From the NCBI GenBank assembly GCA_018899795.1, contig JAHIHJ010000226.1, positions 1-6,598 on the forward strand: a DNA stretch of 6,598 nucleotides, in the 5' to 3' direction. The stretch's first letter is position 1, and each line of letters opens with the position of its first letter. This DNA comes from Methanobacteriota archaeon. GTDB taxonomy: Archaea > Halobacteriota > Methanosarcinia > Methanosarcinales > Methanoperedenaceae. Of the stretch, positions 1 to 6,246 are shown in pieces. The notes below the pieces were generated by a model. It was not told the DNA's origin. It saw only the letters and a program-made list of their open reading frames with translations, and made no database searches. The translations under genes were made by a program, and so were the position numbers.

Positions 1-947
1 ATCACCCTGCCGGGATGACTGTCCGTGACCTCGCCTATGATGCAGGCGTTTTTCCCGGTTTCAGTGCTGCGGATCGCTTCCAGCACCTCTTCCGCTTTAT
101 CTTTTCGCACGCCTATCACTGCTTTCCCTTCGTTCGCAACAGTATAAGGATCGATGCCGAGCATGCGCGATGCAGCCGCCACCTCAGGTCTTACAGGTAT
201 CCTCTCCTCGCTGACCGTGATGCAGGTATTGCTCTTTCGCGCCCAGTCGTTGAGCGTGGCTGAAAGCCCTCCCCTTGTAGGGTCTCTCATTGCTTTTATC
301 CCGCCCACAGAAAGCGCCTTCTCGACCATGCTCCACAGGGGCGCCACATCAGAGCACAGTGTGGTCTCAAAGCCAAAACCTTCCCTGAAGGACAGAAGCG
401 AGACGCCATGGTCTCCAACCGTCCCGCTCAGGATAATGACATCTCCGGGAGAGAGGTTCCTGTCCCTGATAACCTTCCCTTTCTCGGCGACCCCTATTCC
501 AGTTGTGTTCATGACTATCCGGTCAAGTTTTCCCTTTTGCATCACCTTGGTATCGCCTGTGATCACTGATACCCCTGTGCTGCAGCAGACCTCATCAAGT
601 GAGCGGATTATCTGTTCAAGCTCAAGAGAATCAAAACCTTCTTCGATTATGATCGCCAGGGTAAGGGCAATGGGTCTTGCGCCCATCATTGAAATGTCGT
701 TGATTGTTCCGCAGGCTGCCAGCTTCCCGATGTCCCCTCCAGGGAAGAAGATGGGTGAAACTATGTAGCTGTCCGTGCTTATTACGATCTCCCTGTCGCC
801 AAGCGAGATAGAGGCGCCGTCGTCCAGGTCAGCAAGTCCTGCTTCCCCCAGGTTCTTTAATGTGAGATTCTTCAGTATGGAATCTGAAATGAGCCGGTTC
901 ATCATTTCCCCACCCGCGCCGTGGGATAATAGAATTTGCATATTCAT
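1..947 (-). CDS. hypE: Hydrogenase maturation protein HypE (carbamoyl dehydratase), C-terminus cut by window edge
   Basis: HypE accepts a carbamoyl group from HypF on its C-terminal cysteine and uses ATP to dehydrate the thiocarboxamide to a thiocyanate, the cyanide donor for the [NiFe]-hydrogenase Fe centre; it acts in the cytoplasm with HypC/HypD. Reading the minus strand gives 315 uninterrupted residues. The PurM/AIR-synthase-like fold is clear: an early SHGAGGEMM (8-16), DDGASI (42-47), TDSYIVSPIFFPGGD (58-72), NDISMMGARP (83-92), ITGDTKVM (129-136), GDVIILSGTVGDHG (168-181) and MRDPTRGGL (220-228). These are characteristic of HypE rather than of SelD, ThiL or PurM. HypE proteins are usually about 330-340 residues, so roughly the last 20-25 residues, including the expected terminal cysteine, lie outside the window. 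The start is ATG at 947; a second in-frame ATG at 941 is possible and would remove two residues. Neither has a strong Shine-Dalgarno site. The gene diverges from hypF. Confidence 0.96.
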   Translation of the reverse strand, partial: MNMQILLSHGAGGEMMNRLISDSILKNLTLKNLGEAGLADLDDGASISLGDREIVISTDSYIVSPIFFPGGDIGKLAACGTINDISMMGARPIALTLAIIIEEGFDSLELEQIIRSLDEVCCSTGVSVITGDTKVMQKGKLDRIVMNTTGIGVAEKGKVIRDRNLSPGDVIILSGTVGDHGVSLLSFREGFGFETTLCSDVAPLWSMVEKALSVGGIKAMRDPTRGGLSATLNDWARKSNTCITVSEERIPVRPEVAAASRMLGIDPYTVANEGKAVIGVRKDKAEEVLEAIRSTETGKNACIIGEVTDSHPGRV

Positions 948-984
948 TCTACATGTCTTTTTCAATGAAAAAGGTAACGATGAT

Positions 985-992
985 TAATATTA
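985..992 (-). promoter_or_regulatory. Candidate TATA box for hypE
   Basis: The A/T-only octamer TAATATTA is centred about 41 nt upstream of the hypE ATG at 947. A transcript starting about 26 nt downstream of it on the minus strand would begin near 962 and carry a short leader of about 15 nt. The octamer is its own reverse complement, so strand is assigned only from the position of hypE. The surrounding sequence is generally A/T-rich, so other placements are possible. Confidence 0.35.
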
Positions 993-996
993 GTGA

Positions 997-1016
997 TTAT
1001 TCATTATTCATGAATA
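997..1016. promoter_or_regulatory. Repeat plus palindrome in divergent promoter region, possible operator
   Basis: The octamer TTATTCAT occurs twice in succession, sharing one base (997-1004 and 1004-1011), and the second copy runs into a perfect 12-bp palindrome TATTCATGAATA (1005-1016). It lies between the candidate hypE TATA box (985-992) and the TATA box of the small gene (1048-1056), where a regulator could affect both directions. A/T-rich intergenic DNA readily gives such patterns, so an operator function is only a suggestion. Confidence 0.25.
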
Positions 1017-1047
1017 TTTTGTAGAATCCCGAAATTATTTCGCAAGA

Positions 1048-1056
1048 TTTAAATAC
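1048..1056 (+). promoter_or_regulatory. TATA box of the small membrane protein gene
   Basis: TTTAAATAC is a good archaeal TATA-like element, preceded by a purine-rich CGCAAGA (1041-1047) in the BRE position. Transcription about 26 nt downstream would begin near 1078, leaving a leader of about ten bases that contains GGTG (1079-1082). That tetramer can pair with the archaeal 16S 3' end and sits six bases before the ATG at 1089. The agreement of TATA box, spacing and ribosome site supports the small gene being real. Confidence 0.55.
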
Positions 1057-1088
1057 AATCACTCTCTATCAAAAATCTGGTGTATCAT

Positions 1089-1253
1089 ATGCATGCCAAA
1101 ACCAGCCGCCTGTGTTTATCTATAATACCGGCGATATTTGCATTTTTCCTGGTTTCAGTGTTCACTATGAGTCTTGCTGACAACGGAACGATTGCAGCTC
1201 TTGTTGGGCTTGTTGGAGCAGTCAGTACGAGTACTGTGATTATGAAACATTAA
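1089..1253 (+). CDS. Small hydrophobic protein, 54 residues, probable membrane protein
   Basis: I do not recognise this protein. The open frame codes for 54 residues with a short basic N-terminus (His2, Lys4, Arg7), a strongly hydrophobic stretch at about 11-30, a short polar break D-N-G at 31-33, a second hydrophobic and Gly/Ala/Val-rich stretch at about 34-52, and a terminal K-H. This fits a two-helix hairpin in the membrane with both ends inside. The alternative reading is a signal peptide cleaved after S-L-A (28-30), but the remaining 24 residues would themselves be hydrophobic. A TATA box at 1048-1056 and GGTG six bases before the ATG support expression. It stands alone between hypE and hypF; it could be co-transcribed with hypF, whose start is 129 nt downstream, but hypF seems to have its own promoter. 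It is too short for recognition by motif, and no function is assigned. Confidence 0.6.
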   Translation: MHAKTSRLCLSIIPAIFAFFLVSVFTMSLADNGTIAALVGLVGAVSTSTVIMKH

Positions 1254-1352
1254 GAGGGAAAAACAATTAATAAGCGCAGTTTAGCGGATGCTTTCCTTAT
1301 GAACCTGCGCCGCGCACTGCCTGGCTCATATATCCGTATTTTCTTACGAACG

Positions 1353-1360
1353 CTTTTTAT
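1353..1360 (+). promoter_or_regulatory. Probable hypF TATA box, leaderless transcript
   Basis: CTTTTTAT is centred about 26 nt before the ATG at 1383, the distance expected when archaeal transcription begins at or very near the start codon. No Shine-Dalgarno site precedes 1383, in keeping with a leaderless message. A second A/T hexamer, ATATAT at 1328-1333, could give a start near 1356 and a leader of about 27 nt instead. Either promoter argues that 1299-1382 is not coding. Confidence 0.45.
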
Positions 1361-1382
1361 CCTTGCGCGCGATAATATACTG

Positions 1383-3686
1383 ATGCATCAGTTCAGGGTG
1401 ACAATTACCGGAGTTGTTCAGGGCGTGGGTTTCCGTCCTTTTGTTTATCGAGTCGCAAAGAAGAACCGCATCACAGGTTATATAAAGAACGCAGGCAATA
1501 GCGTTGAGCTTCTGGTAGATGGGCATGAACAGGATATCGAAGAATTCCTGGACACTGTCAGGCTAAATCCTCCTCCCCTCTCGAAAATAACGAATATATA
1601 TACAGTCCCATGCAGCGAGAACGGTTTTGATGATTTCTATATCCTGAAAAGTGAAAAGAACGGAGGTCATGACTCTGTAATGCCGCCCGATATCGCTATA
1701 TGCGATCCATGCCTTGACGACATCTTCAATAAAGCGGACAAGCGGTACATGTATCCTTTTTCAGTATGCACGGACTGCGGTCCCCGCTTCACAATCATAG
1801 AGTCCCTGCCGTATGACAGGGAAAATACCACGATGTCAGGGTTCAATATGTGCAAAAAGTGTGGGCACGAGTACCTGGATCCGGGCAACAGGCGGTTCAG
1901 GGCTGAACCAGTGTGCTGCCCTGACTGCGGCCCTTCGTACGAGTTATACAGGGGAGAGGAGAAAACATGTTCAAACGACCCTATCAGGGATGCTGCCGCT
2001 GCTCTGGACAGGGGGGAAATAGTCGCCATAAAAGGGATAGGCGGCACACATCTTTGCGCGCGCACCACGGACGACGATGCGATATTAAGAATGCGTAAAA
2101 TCCTGAATAGACCGAATAAGCCCTTTGCCATCATGGCAAGGGATGTGATCATTGCGCGCAGGATCGCTGAAATGACAGAAAAAGAGGAGAGTATCATCTC
2201 ATCTCCCCAGCGCCCCATTGTGCTGCTGCGAAAAAAAAAAGATATCTCTGTGCACATAGCGCCGGGGTTGAACAATATAGGCATAATGCTGCCTTACTCA
2301 GGGGCGCATCATCTGTTGTTCCACTACTCAAAGCAGCCTGCTCTGGTGATGACATCAGCCAATGCGCCCGGGGAACCGATGGCTATAGATAACGAGGACA
2401 TCCTCTCTCTGAATGCCGATGTCTCGCTTGTCCATAACAGGAAAATAAAGAACAGGTGCGATGACTCAGTCATAAAAATTATCAGGAATGAACCCGTATT
2501 CATCAGGCGTTCGCGGGGTTTTGTGCCTGCTCCGATCGAGGTCAGGGACACGGAACGCGCCGTTCTCTCGCTGGGAGCGGAGCTTGACGTAACCGCCTGC
2601 ATCCTGAAAAAAAATAAGGCTTTCCTGACGCAGTATATAGGAAATACAACGAAGCTTCAGACACTGGATTATCTTGAATCTGCGATCAATAATTTGATGA
2701 AACTTACCATGATTGATAAGGTCGATGCAATCGCTGTTGACCTGCATCCTTCTTTCAATACCTCAACCCTTGGTCAGGAACTGAGCATGAAACTTGGCGT
2801 GCCTTTGATCAAATGCCAGCATCATTTCGCCCACGCCGCATCTCTCCAGGCTGAGAGCGGGGCAGAAAAAATGGTGTGCATCACGGCAGACGGTGTGGGA
2901 TACGGCAATGACGGCACTATATGGGGAGGCGAGATTATCGCTATTGATGATGGTTTTGAGAGAGCCGGGCACCTCATGCCCCAGTCAATGCCTGGCGGGG
3001 ATCTGGCAGCGCGCTATCCTGCACGCATGGCGATGGGAGTACTGTCCAGAAGCTATGATAAAGATGAGCTTTCAGAGATGTTCAGGAAATATTTCAAGAA
3101 AGATGAACTGGGCGTCGTCTTGAGACAGGTTGAGACAGGTTTCAATTCGCCCCTCACCACGAGTACGGGAAGGATACTGGATGCGGTATCTTCTATGCTT
3201 GATGTATGCAGCGAGAGGACATATGAGGGCGAACCTGCCATGAAGCTTGAGGCTTTTGCAGCAGGAGGCAGGGATTATGTGGAGATGCCGGTCGTGATCG
3301 AGAGAAAAGAGGGAAGATACGTGCTCGATACAACACGGATCCTTGAAGCGGTCCATCTTGCGAAAGGAGAATATCCTTTTCCTGATATCGCCGCCTCGGC
3401 ACAGAATGCAATTGCAGCCGGGTTTTGCGGGATGGCTATGAAGACGGCGAAGGACATGAATATCGGGGTGATCGGTTTCTCTGGCGGCGTGGCGTATAAC
3501 GATGCAATCGTCAACAGGGTCGGGGATATGGCAAGAGAAGAGGGATTTGAGTTTGTTGTCCACAGCAAAATACCCTGCGGAGATGGCGGGATAAGCCTGG
3601 GGCAGGCAATGATGGGTGTAGATATGTTGAATAAAAAGGAGAAACAGCAGTGCATTTATACAGGTACATCAAATAAAAAGATATAG
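1383..3686 (+). CDS. hypF: Carbamoyltransferase HypF, [NiFe] hydrogenase maturation
   Basis: HypF converts carbamoyl phosphate and ATP to carbamoyl-adenylate and transfers the carbamoyl group to the C-terminal Cys of HypE. The 767-residue product has the full family order. An acylphosphatase domain occupies 1-92 (VVQGVGFRPFVYR at 11-23, N36). Two paired zinc fingers have the pattern C107-X2-C110-X18-C129-X2-C132 and C157-X2-C160-X18-C179-X2-C182. A YrdC-like domain covers about 200-385 (KGIGGTHL 217-224, RPNKPFAIM 243-251, TSANAPGEP 324-332). A Kae1-like domain covers about 393-745 (H480, H481 and H484 in QHHFAH; ADGVGYGNDGTIWGGE 502-517; GFSGGVAYN 698-706; GDGGISLGQ 733-741). The frame is also open from an ATG at 1299, but those 28 extra residues lack family resemblance and overlap the promoter, so 1383 is preferred. 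The tail after GQ is somewhat longer and more basic than in E. coli HypF. thpR begins one base after the stop. Confidence 0.97.
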   Translation: MHQFRVTITGVVQGVGFRPFVYRVAKKNRITGYIKNAGNSVELLVDGHEQDIEEFLDTVRLNPPPLSKITNIYTVPCSENGFDDFYILKSEKNGGHDSVMPPDIAICDPCLDDIFNKADKRYMYPFSVCTDCGPRFTIIESLPYDRENTTMSGFNMCKKCGHEYLDPGNRRFRAEPVCCPDCGPSYELYRGEEKTCSNDPIRDAAAALDRGEIVAIKGIGGTHLCARTTDDDAILRMRKILNRPNKPFAIMARDVIIARRIAEMTEKEESIISSPQRPIVLLRKKKDISVHIAPGLNNIGIMLPYSGAHHLLFHYSKQPALVMTSANAPGEPMAIDNEDILSLNADVSLVHNRKIKNRCDDSVIKIIRNEPVFIRRSRGFVPAPIEVRDTERAVLSLGAELDVTACILKKNKAFLTQYIGNTTKLQTLDYLESAINNLMKLTMIDKVDAIAVDLHPSFNTSTLGQELSMKLGVPLIKCQHHFAHAASLQAESGAEKMVCITADGVGYGNDGTIWGGEIIAIDDGFERAGHLMPQSMPGGDLAARYPARMAMGVLSRSYDKDELSEMFRKYFKKDELGVVLRQVETGFNSPLTTSTGRILDAVSSMLDVCSERTYEGEPAMKLEAFAAGGRDYVEMPVVIERKEGRYVLDTTRILEAVHLAKGEYPFPDIAASAQNAIAAGFCGMAMKTAKDMNIGVIGFSGGVAYNDAIVNRVGDMAREEGFEFVVHSKIPCGDGGISLGQAMMGVDMLNKKEKQQCIYTGTSNKKI

Positions 3687-3687
3687 C

Positions 3688-4221
3688 ATGATCCGAACAT
3701 TTATCGCAGTTGAACTTCCGAAGAGTTTCCTGCCTGAAATAGAACACACAGGTACCTTACTTAAAATGCCTGGGGTAAAGCTCGTGGAATCCGGATTGGT
3801 GCACATCACTCTCAAATTTCTCGGGGATATCCATGAAGACAAAGTTGAAGCTATTGCCTCTGCTCTATCAGAGATCAGGTGCAAACCCTTCGAAGCGGGT
3901 ATAAGAGGAATAGGTGTGTTCCCGAAGCCCTCTTATGTCCGCGTCATCTGGCTCGGAGCGCAGGGCGAATTTGATACTTTGCACAGCGAGGTCGAACGGG
4001 TGCTCGCCCCGTTCCGATTCAAGAAGGAAGGCGATTTTACCCCGCATGCTACACTTGCGCGCGTAAAACAGCCTGTAAACAGTATCGAACTTATGGAAAG
4101 AATAAAAAATATCGGGGATATTGACCTCGGAACTTTCAGCGTGTCCTCCATAAGCCTGAAGAAGAGCACGCTCACACCCCGCGGTCCGGTTTATGAGATA
4201 CTTAGAGAAATAAGATTATAG
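3688..4221 (+). CDS. thpR: RNA 2',3'-cyclic phosphodiesterase / 2'-5' RNA ligase (ThpR/LigT)
   Basis: Members of this 2H phosphoesterase family open 2',3'-cyclic phosphates to 2'-phosphates and can ligate tRNA half-molecules through 2'-5' bonds in vitro; the role in the cell is not settled. The 177-residue product has the usual family length and N-terminus (MIRTFIAVELP) and both catalytic HxT motifs: H39-I-T41 in HITLKFLGD and H120-A-T122 in HATLARVK, each followed by hydrophobic strand sequence. The start is fixed by the family N-terminus. The ATG is one base after the hypF stop with only a weak purine-rich A-A-A-A-A-G before it, so translation is probably coupled to hypF. No promoter of its own is visible. 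A functional link to hydrogenase maturation is not implied. Confidence 0.93.
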   Translation: MIRTFIAVELPKSFLPEIEHTGTLLKMPGVKLVESGLVHITLKFLGDIHEDKVEAIASALSEIRCKPFEAGIRGIGVFPKPSYVRVIWLGAQGEFDTLHSEVERVLAPFRFKKEGDFTPHATLARVKQPVNSIELMERIKNIGDIDLGTFSVSSISLKKSTLTPRGPVYEILREIRL

Positions 4222-4311
4222 AGTCGAATCATGTATTTATGGAAGAGTAGCGAACTTTAATTGGGAAAATGCCGGGATGACACCTGGAGATTTATAATTC
4301 CGTTGAGAAAC

Positions 4312-4320
4312 TTAAAATAT
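4312..4320 (+). promoter_or_regulatory. TATA box of the DUF5714-type gene, leaderless transcript
   Basis: TTAAAATAT is centred 26 nt before the ATG at 4342 and is preceded by purine-rich GAGAAA (4305-4310), a possible BRE. No Shine-Dalgarno site precedes the ATG, so a leaderless message is likely. A second A/T block, TTTATAATT (4291-4299), would give a start near 4321 and is a weaker alternative. The promoter separates this gene from hypF-thpR. Confidence 0.5.
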
Positions 4321-4341
4321 CAGGATACCCAATAAACGGAC

Positions 4342-5076
4342 ATGGAAACTAAAAGAACCGAGAACTGTATGATATGCGGCGAAGAGCTTGCGTACCTGAC
4401 CTCAGCTATCCCTGTAACCTGCACCTACTGCGGGAAAAAAGAATCTGCCAACATCAACTGCCCTTCAGGTCATTATGTCTGCAACGAGTGCCATGCTAGC
4501 GATTCAATAAAGGTGATCACTCAGTTCTGCCTTTCTTCGACCTCGAAAAACCCCATGGAGATGGCAAAGACCATTATGAAGCACCCAACCATGCCCATGC
4601 ATGGACCTGAACATCATGCAATGATCGCTGCTGTGCTTGTCACTGCTTATAAGAACCTTACAGGTAAAGCTACTGACGAAGACATCAAAGAAGCAATAAG
4701 GCGCGGCGCAACCGTTCCTGGAGGTTACTGCGGTCTGTATGGTTCTGATGCAGCTGCCATTGCCGCTGGCATAGCCCTGAGCGTTATCCTGAAAGCTACC
4801 CCGCTCACGGATTACGAGAGGCGCACAGCAAATATGATGACATCAAGAGCGCTTGCCGCCATAGCAGCAAACAGTGGAGTAAGATGCTGCAAGCGAAGCA
4901 CGTTCGCTGCGATCGAAGCTGCGACACAGTATTTCAGGGAAGTTCTGGGTGTGGAACTTGAAAATATCCCTGTATCAAGGCTCAAATGTGAGCACAGCCA
5001 CAGGAACAAGCAGTGTTCTTATGCTGACTGCAGGTATTATGCAGGAAGGGCAGTCAAGGATGAGGTATCTGTCTGA
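4342..5076 (+). CDS. Cysteine-rich DUF5714-type protein, probable metal-binding, function unknown
   Basis: The 244-residue product resembles the DUF5714 family found in methanogens and other anaerobes; no activity is known to me. It contains 14 cysteines. The N-terminal 65 residues look like a zinc-ribbon or metal site: C9-X2-C12, C27-X2-C30, C40, C47-X2-C50 with H44 and H51, then C63. A highly recognisable MHGPEHH follows at 86-92. The central segment has GGYCGLYGSDAAAIAAG (127-143) and a cysteine pair at 182-183 (RCCKRST), and the C-terminus has C216, H218, H220, C225 and C230. There is no signal peptide; A/G-rich stretches at 137-150 are probably buried helices rather than membrane spans. 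It has its own promoter and is separated from both neighbours, so context gives no clear role. The family name rests on recalled motif resemblance. Confidence 0.8.
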   Translation: METKRTENCMICGEELAYLTSAIPVTCTYCGKKESANINCPSGHYVCNECHASDSIKVITQFCLSSTSKNPMEMAKTIMKHPTMPMHGPEHHAMIAAVLVTAYKNLTGKATDEDIKEAIRRGATVPGGYCGLYGSDAAAIAAGIALSVILKATPLTDYERRTANMMTSRALAAIAANSGVRCCKRSTFAAIEAATQYFREVLGVELENIPVSRLKCEHSHRNKQCSYADCRYYAGRAVKDEVSV

Positions 5077-5140
5077 TTTGAAAAGAATCTACATACAAAT
5101 CAATATTCTCGACCCTTTTCCGCAAGATTAATTACCACAG

Positions 5141-5171
5141 TAAAATATATAACTATTGCACTGAGTAGGTG
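5141..5171 (+). promoter_or_regulatory. purP promoter and ribosome binding site
   Basis: TAAAATATATAA (5141-5152) is a strong TATA-like block, and AGGTG (5167-5171) lies four bases before the ATG at 5176. The TATA block centre is only about 30 nt from the ATG, so the Shine-Dalgarno-like site falls at or just before the predicted transcription start. The message is therefore either very short-leadered or leaderless. The site nevertheless agrees with the chosen start. Confidence 0.5.
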
Positions 5172-5175
5172 CATA

Positions 5176-6246
5176 ATGGTAGAGAAAAAAGAAATTCTTG
5201 AAATTTTAGAGGGTTACGATAAAGACAAGTTAGCGATAGCCACGGTCTGCTCGCACAGCAGCCTCCAGCTTTTTGACGGGGCAAGGAAAGAGGGATTCAG
5301 GACAATAGGCATCTGCATTGGCGCGCCACCCAAATTTTATGATGCGTTCCCGAAGGCAAAACCTGACGAATTTTTTGTAGTTAAAAATTATAAGGATATC
5401 CTTTCAAAGACAAAAGAACTGGCAGCAAAGAACGCCATAATTATCCCGCACGGTTCTTTCGTGGAGTACCTCGGAGCAGGGAATTTCCAGACGCTGCGCC
5501 TCCCCACGTATGGGAACCGCCGCGTGCTCGAATGGGAATCCGACAGGGACATGAGCAGGACGTGGCTTGAGTCTGCGGGTATAAAAATGCCCAGGCAGAT
5601 AAAGAACCCTGAGGATATCCATTCGCCAATGATGGTAAAATACTACGGCGCCAAAGGCGGCATGGGTTTTTTTGTGGTGAAGAATTATTCAGACTTCAAG
5701 AAGAGAATAAATCCTGCTGAAAAATACACGATACAGGAATTCGTGCTTGGAACACGTTATTACATGCATTATTTCTATTCACCGATAAAGCAGGACGGAT
5801 ATGCGCTGAGCAAAGGGACGCTAGAATTACTTGGCATCGACAGGCGCGTTGAGTCCAATGCAGATGAGATATTCAGGATCGGCTCACCGACCGAACTGGC
5901 AGAGGCTGAGATATATCCAACATTTGTTGTGACGGGCAATATTCCGCTTATCGTGAGAGAATCGCTCCTTCCGAGAATATTTGATATGGGTGAACGGGTA
6001 GTTGAGAAATCGCTTGAACTGTTCGGGGGAATGATCGGTCCGTTCTGTCTCGAAGCAGTGGTGACTGACACACTTGAGTTAAAAGTATTCGAGATATCAG
6101 CGCGCATTGTCGCAGGGACTAACCTTTTCATTTCCGGCTCTCCGTACTCCGATCTTATGGATGAAAAACTCTCCATGGGACGCCGCATCGCGCGCGAGAT
6201 AAAGTCGGCGCGGGATATGGACAGGCTTCCTGAGGTGCTTTCTTGA
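5176..6246 (+). CDS. purP: Formate-dependent FAICAR synthetase PurP
   Basis: PurP makes FAICAR (5-formamidoimidazole-4-carboxamide ribonucleotide) from AICAR, formate and ATP, replacing the folate-dependent PurH transformylase in archaeal IMP synthesis. The 356-residue length matches the family (about 360). The N-terminal domain carries CSHSSLQ at 25-31, with H27 at the position I recall as an AICAR-contacting histidine in the Methanocaldococcus enzyme, and PHGSFVEYLG at 91-100. GNRRVLEWE (113-121) follows. The ATP-grasp part contains VKYYGAKGGMGFF (154-166), YMHYFYSPI (196-204), LELLGIDRR (216-224), GNIPLIVRESLLP (254-266) and a metal-binding region with E293 and E306 leading to ISARIVAGTN (307-316). 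The start ATG has AGGTG four bases upstream. The stop codon overlaps the start of the next gene by four bases (TTGA), so the two are almost certainly co-transcribed. Archaeal PurP falls into two orthologue groups, and the one represented here cannot be told by eye. Confidence 0.95.
   Translation: MVEKKEILEILEGYDKDKLAIATVCSHSSLQLFDGARKEGFRTIGICIGAPPKFYDAFPKAKPDEFFVVKNYKDILSKTKELAAKNAIIIPHGSFVEYLGAGNFQTLRLPTYGNRRVLEWESDRDMSRTWLESAGIKMPRQIKNPEDIHSPMMVKYYGAKGGMGFFVVKNYSDFKKRINPAEKYTIQEFVLGTRYYMHYFYSPIKQDGYALSKGTLELLGIDRRVESNADEIFRIGSPTELAEAEIYPTFVVTGNIPLIVRESLLPRIFDMGERVVEKSLELFGGMIGPFCLEAVVTDTLELKVFEISARIVAGTNLFISGSPYSDLMDEKLSMGRRIAREIKSARDMDRLPEVLS
6232..6237 (+). promoter_or_regulatory. Shine-Dalgarno site that fixes the TTG start of the flavoprotein gene
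   Basis: GAGGTG, inside the end of purP, is complementary to the 3' end of archaeal 16S rRNA and lies five bases before TTG at 6243. No ATG or GTG in the frame would keep the nucleotide-binding motif intact: the next candidates, GTG at 6270 and ATG at 6291, fall inside it. This makes TTG the best start. Confidence 0.75.

Noticed and set aside
8..19. 12-mer TGCCGGGATGAC present here and again at 4270-4281
   Set aside because: One copy is in hypE coding sequence and the other is intergenic; a single shared 12-mer is expected by chance in a window of this size.
154..768. A 204-codon open frame on the plus strand, opposite hypE
   Set aside because: It lies wholly antisense to a clear hypE; its product is Ser/Pro-rich without recognisable motifs, as expected for a shadow of a real gene.
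1306..1316. TGCG-CCG-CGCA mini-hairpin after the small gene
   Set aside because: Four base pairs with a three-base loop and no T run; too weak for a terminator or RNA element.
1667..2284. A 205-codon open frame on the minus strand inside hypF
   Set aside because: It is antisense to the zinc-finger and YrdC parts of HypF, which are strongly conserved; no motif or ribosome site supports it.
3121..3140. Perfect tandem 10-bp repeat TGAGACAGGT inside hypF
   Set aside because: A recent 10-bp duplication would break the reading frame, yet HypF family sequence continues in frame on both sides (VETGFNSPLTTSTGR), so the repeat is probably coincidental.
4272..4287. Short hairpin CCGGG-ATGACA-CCTGG after thpR as a terminator
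   Set aside because: The stem is only five pairs with one G-T pair and is not followed by a clear T run, so I do not call a terminator.
5121..5129. CGCAAGATT upstream of purP, also found at 1041-1049 upstream of the small gene
   Set aside because: It could be a shared element, but a 9-mer shared once is expected by chance, and its distance from the TATA box differs at the two sites.
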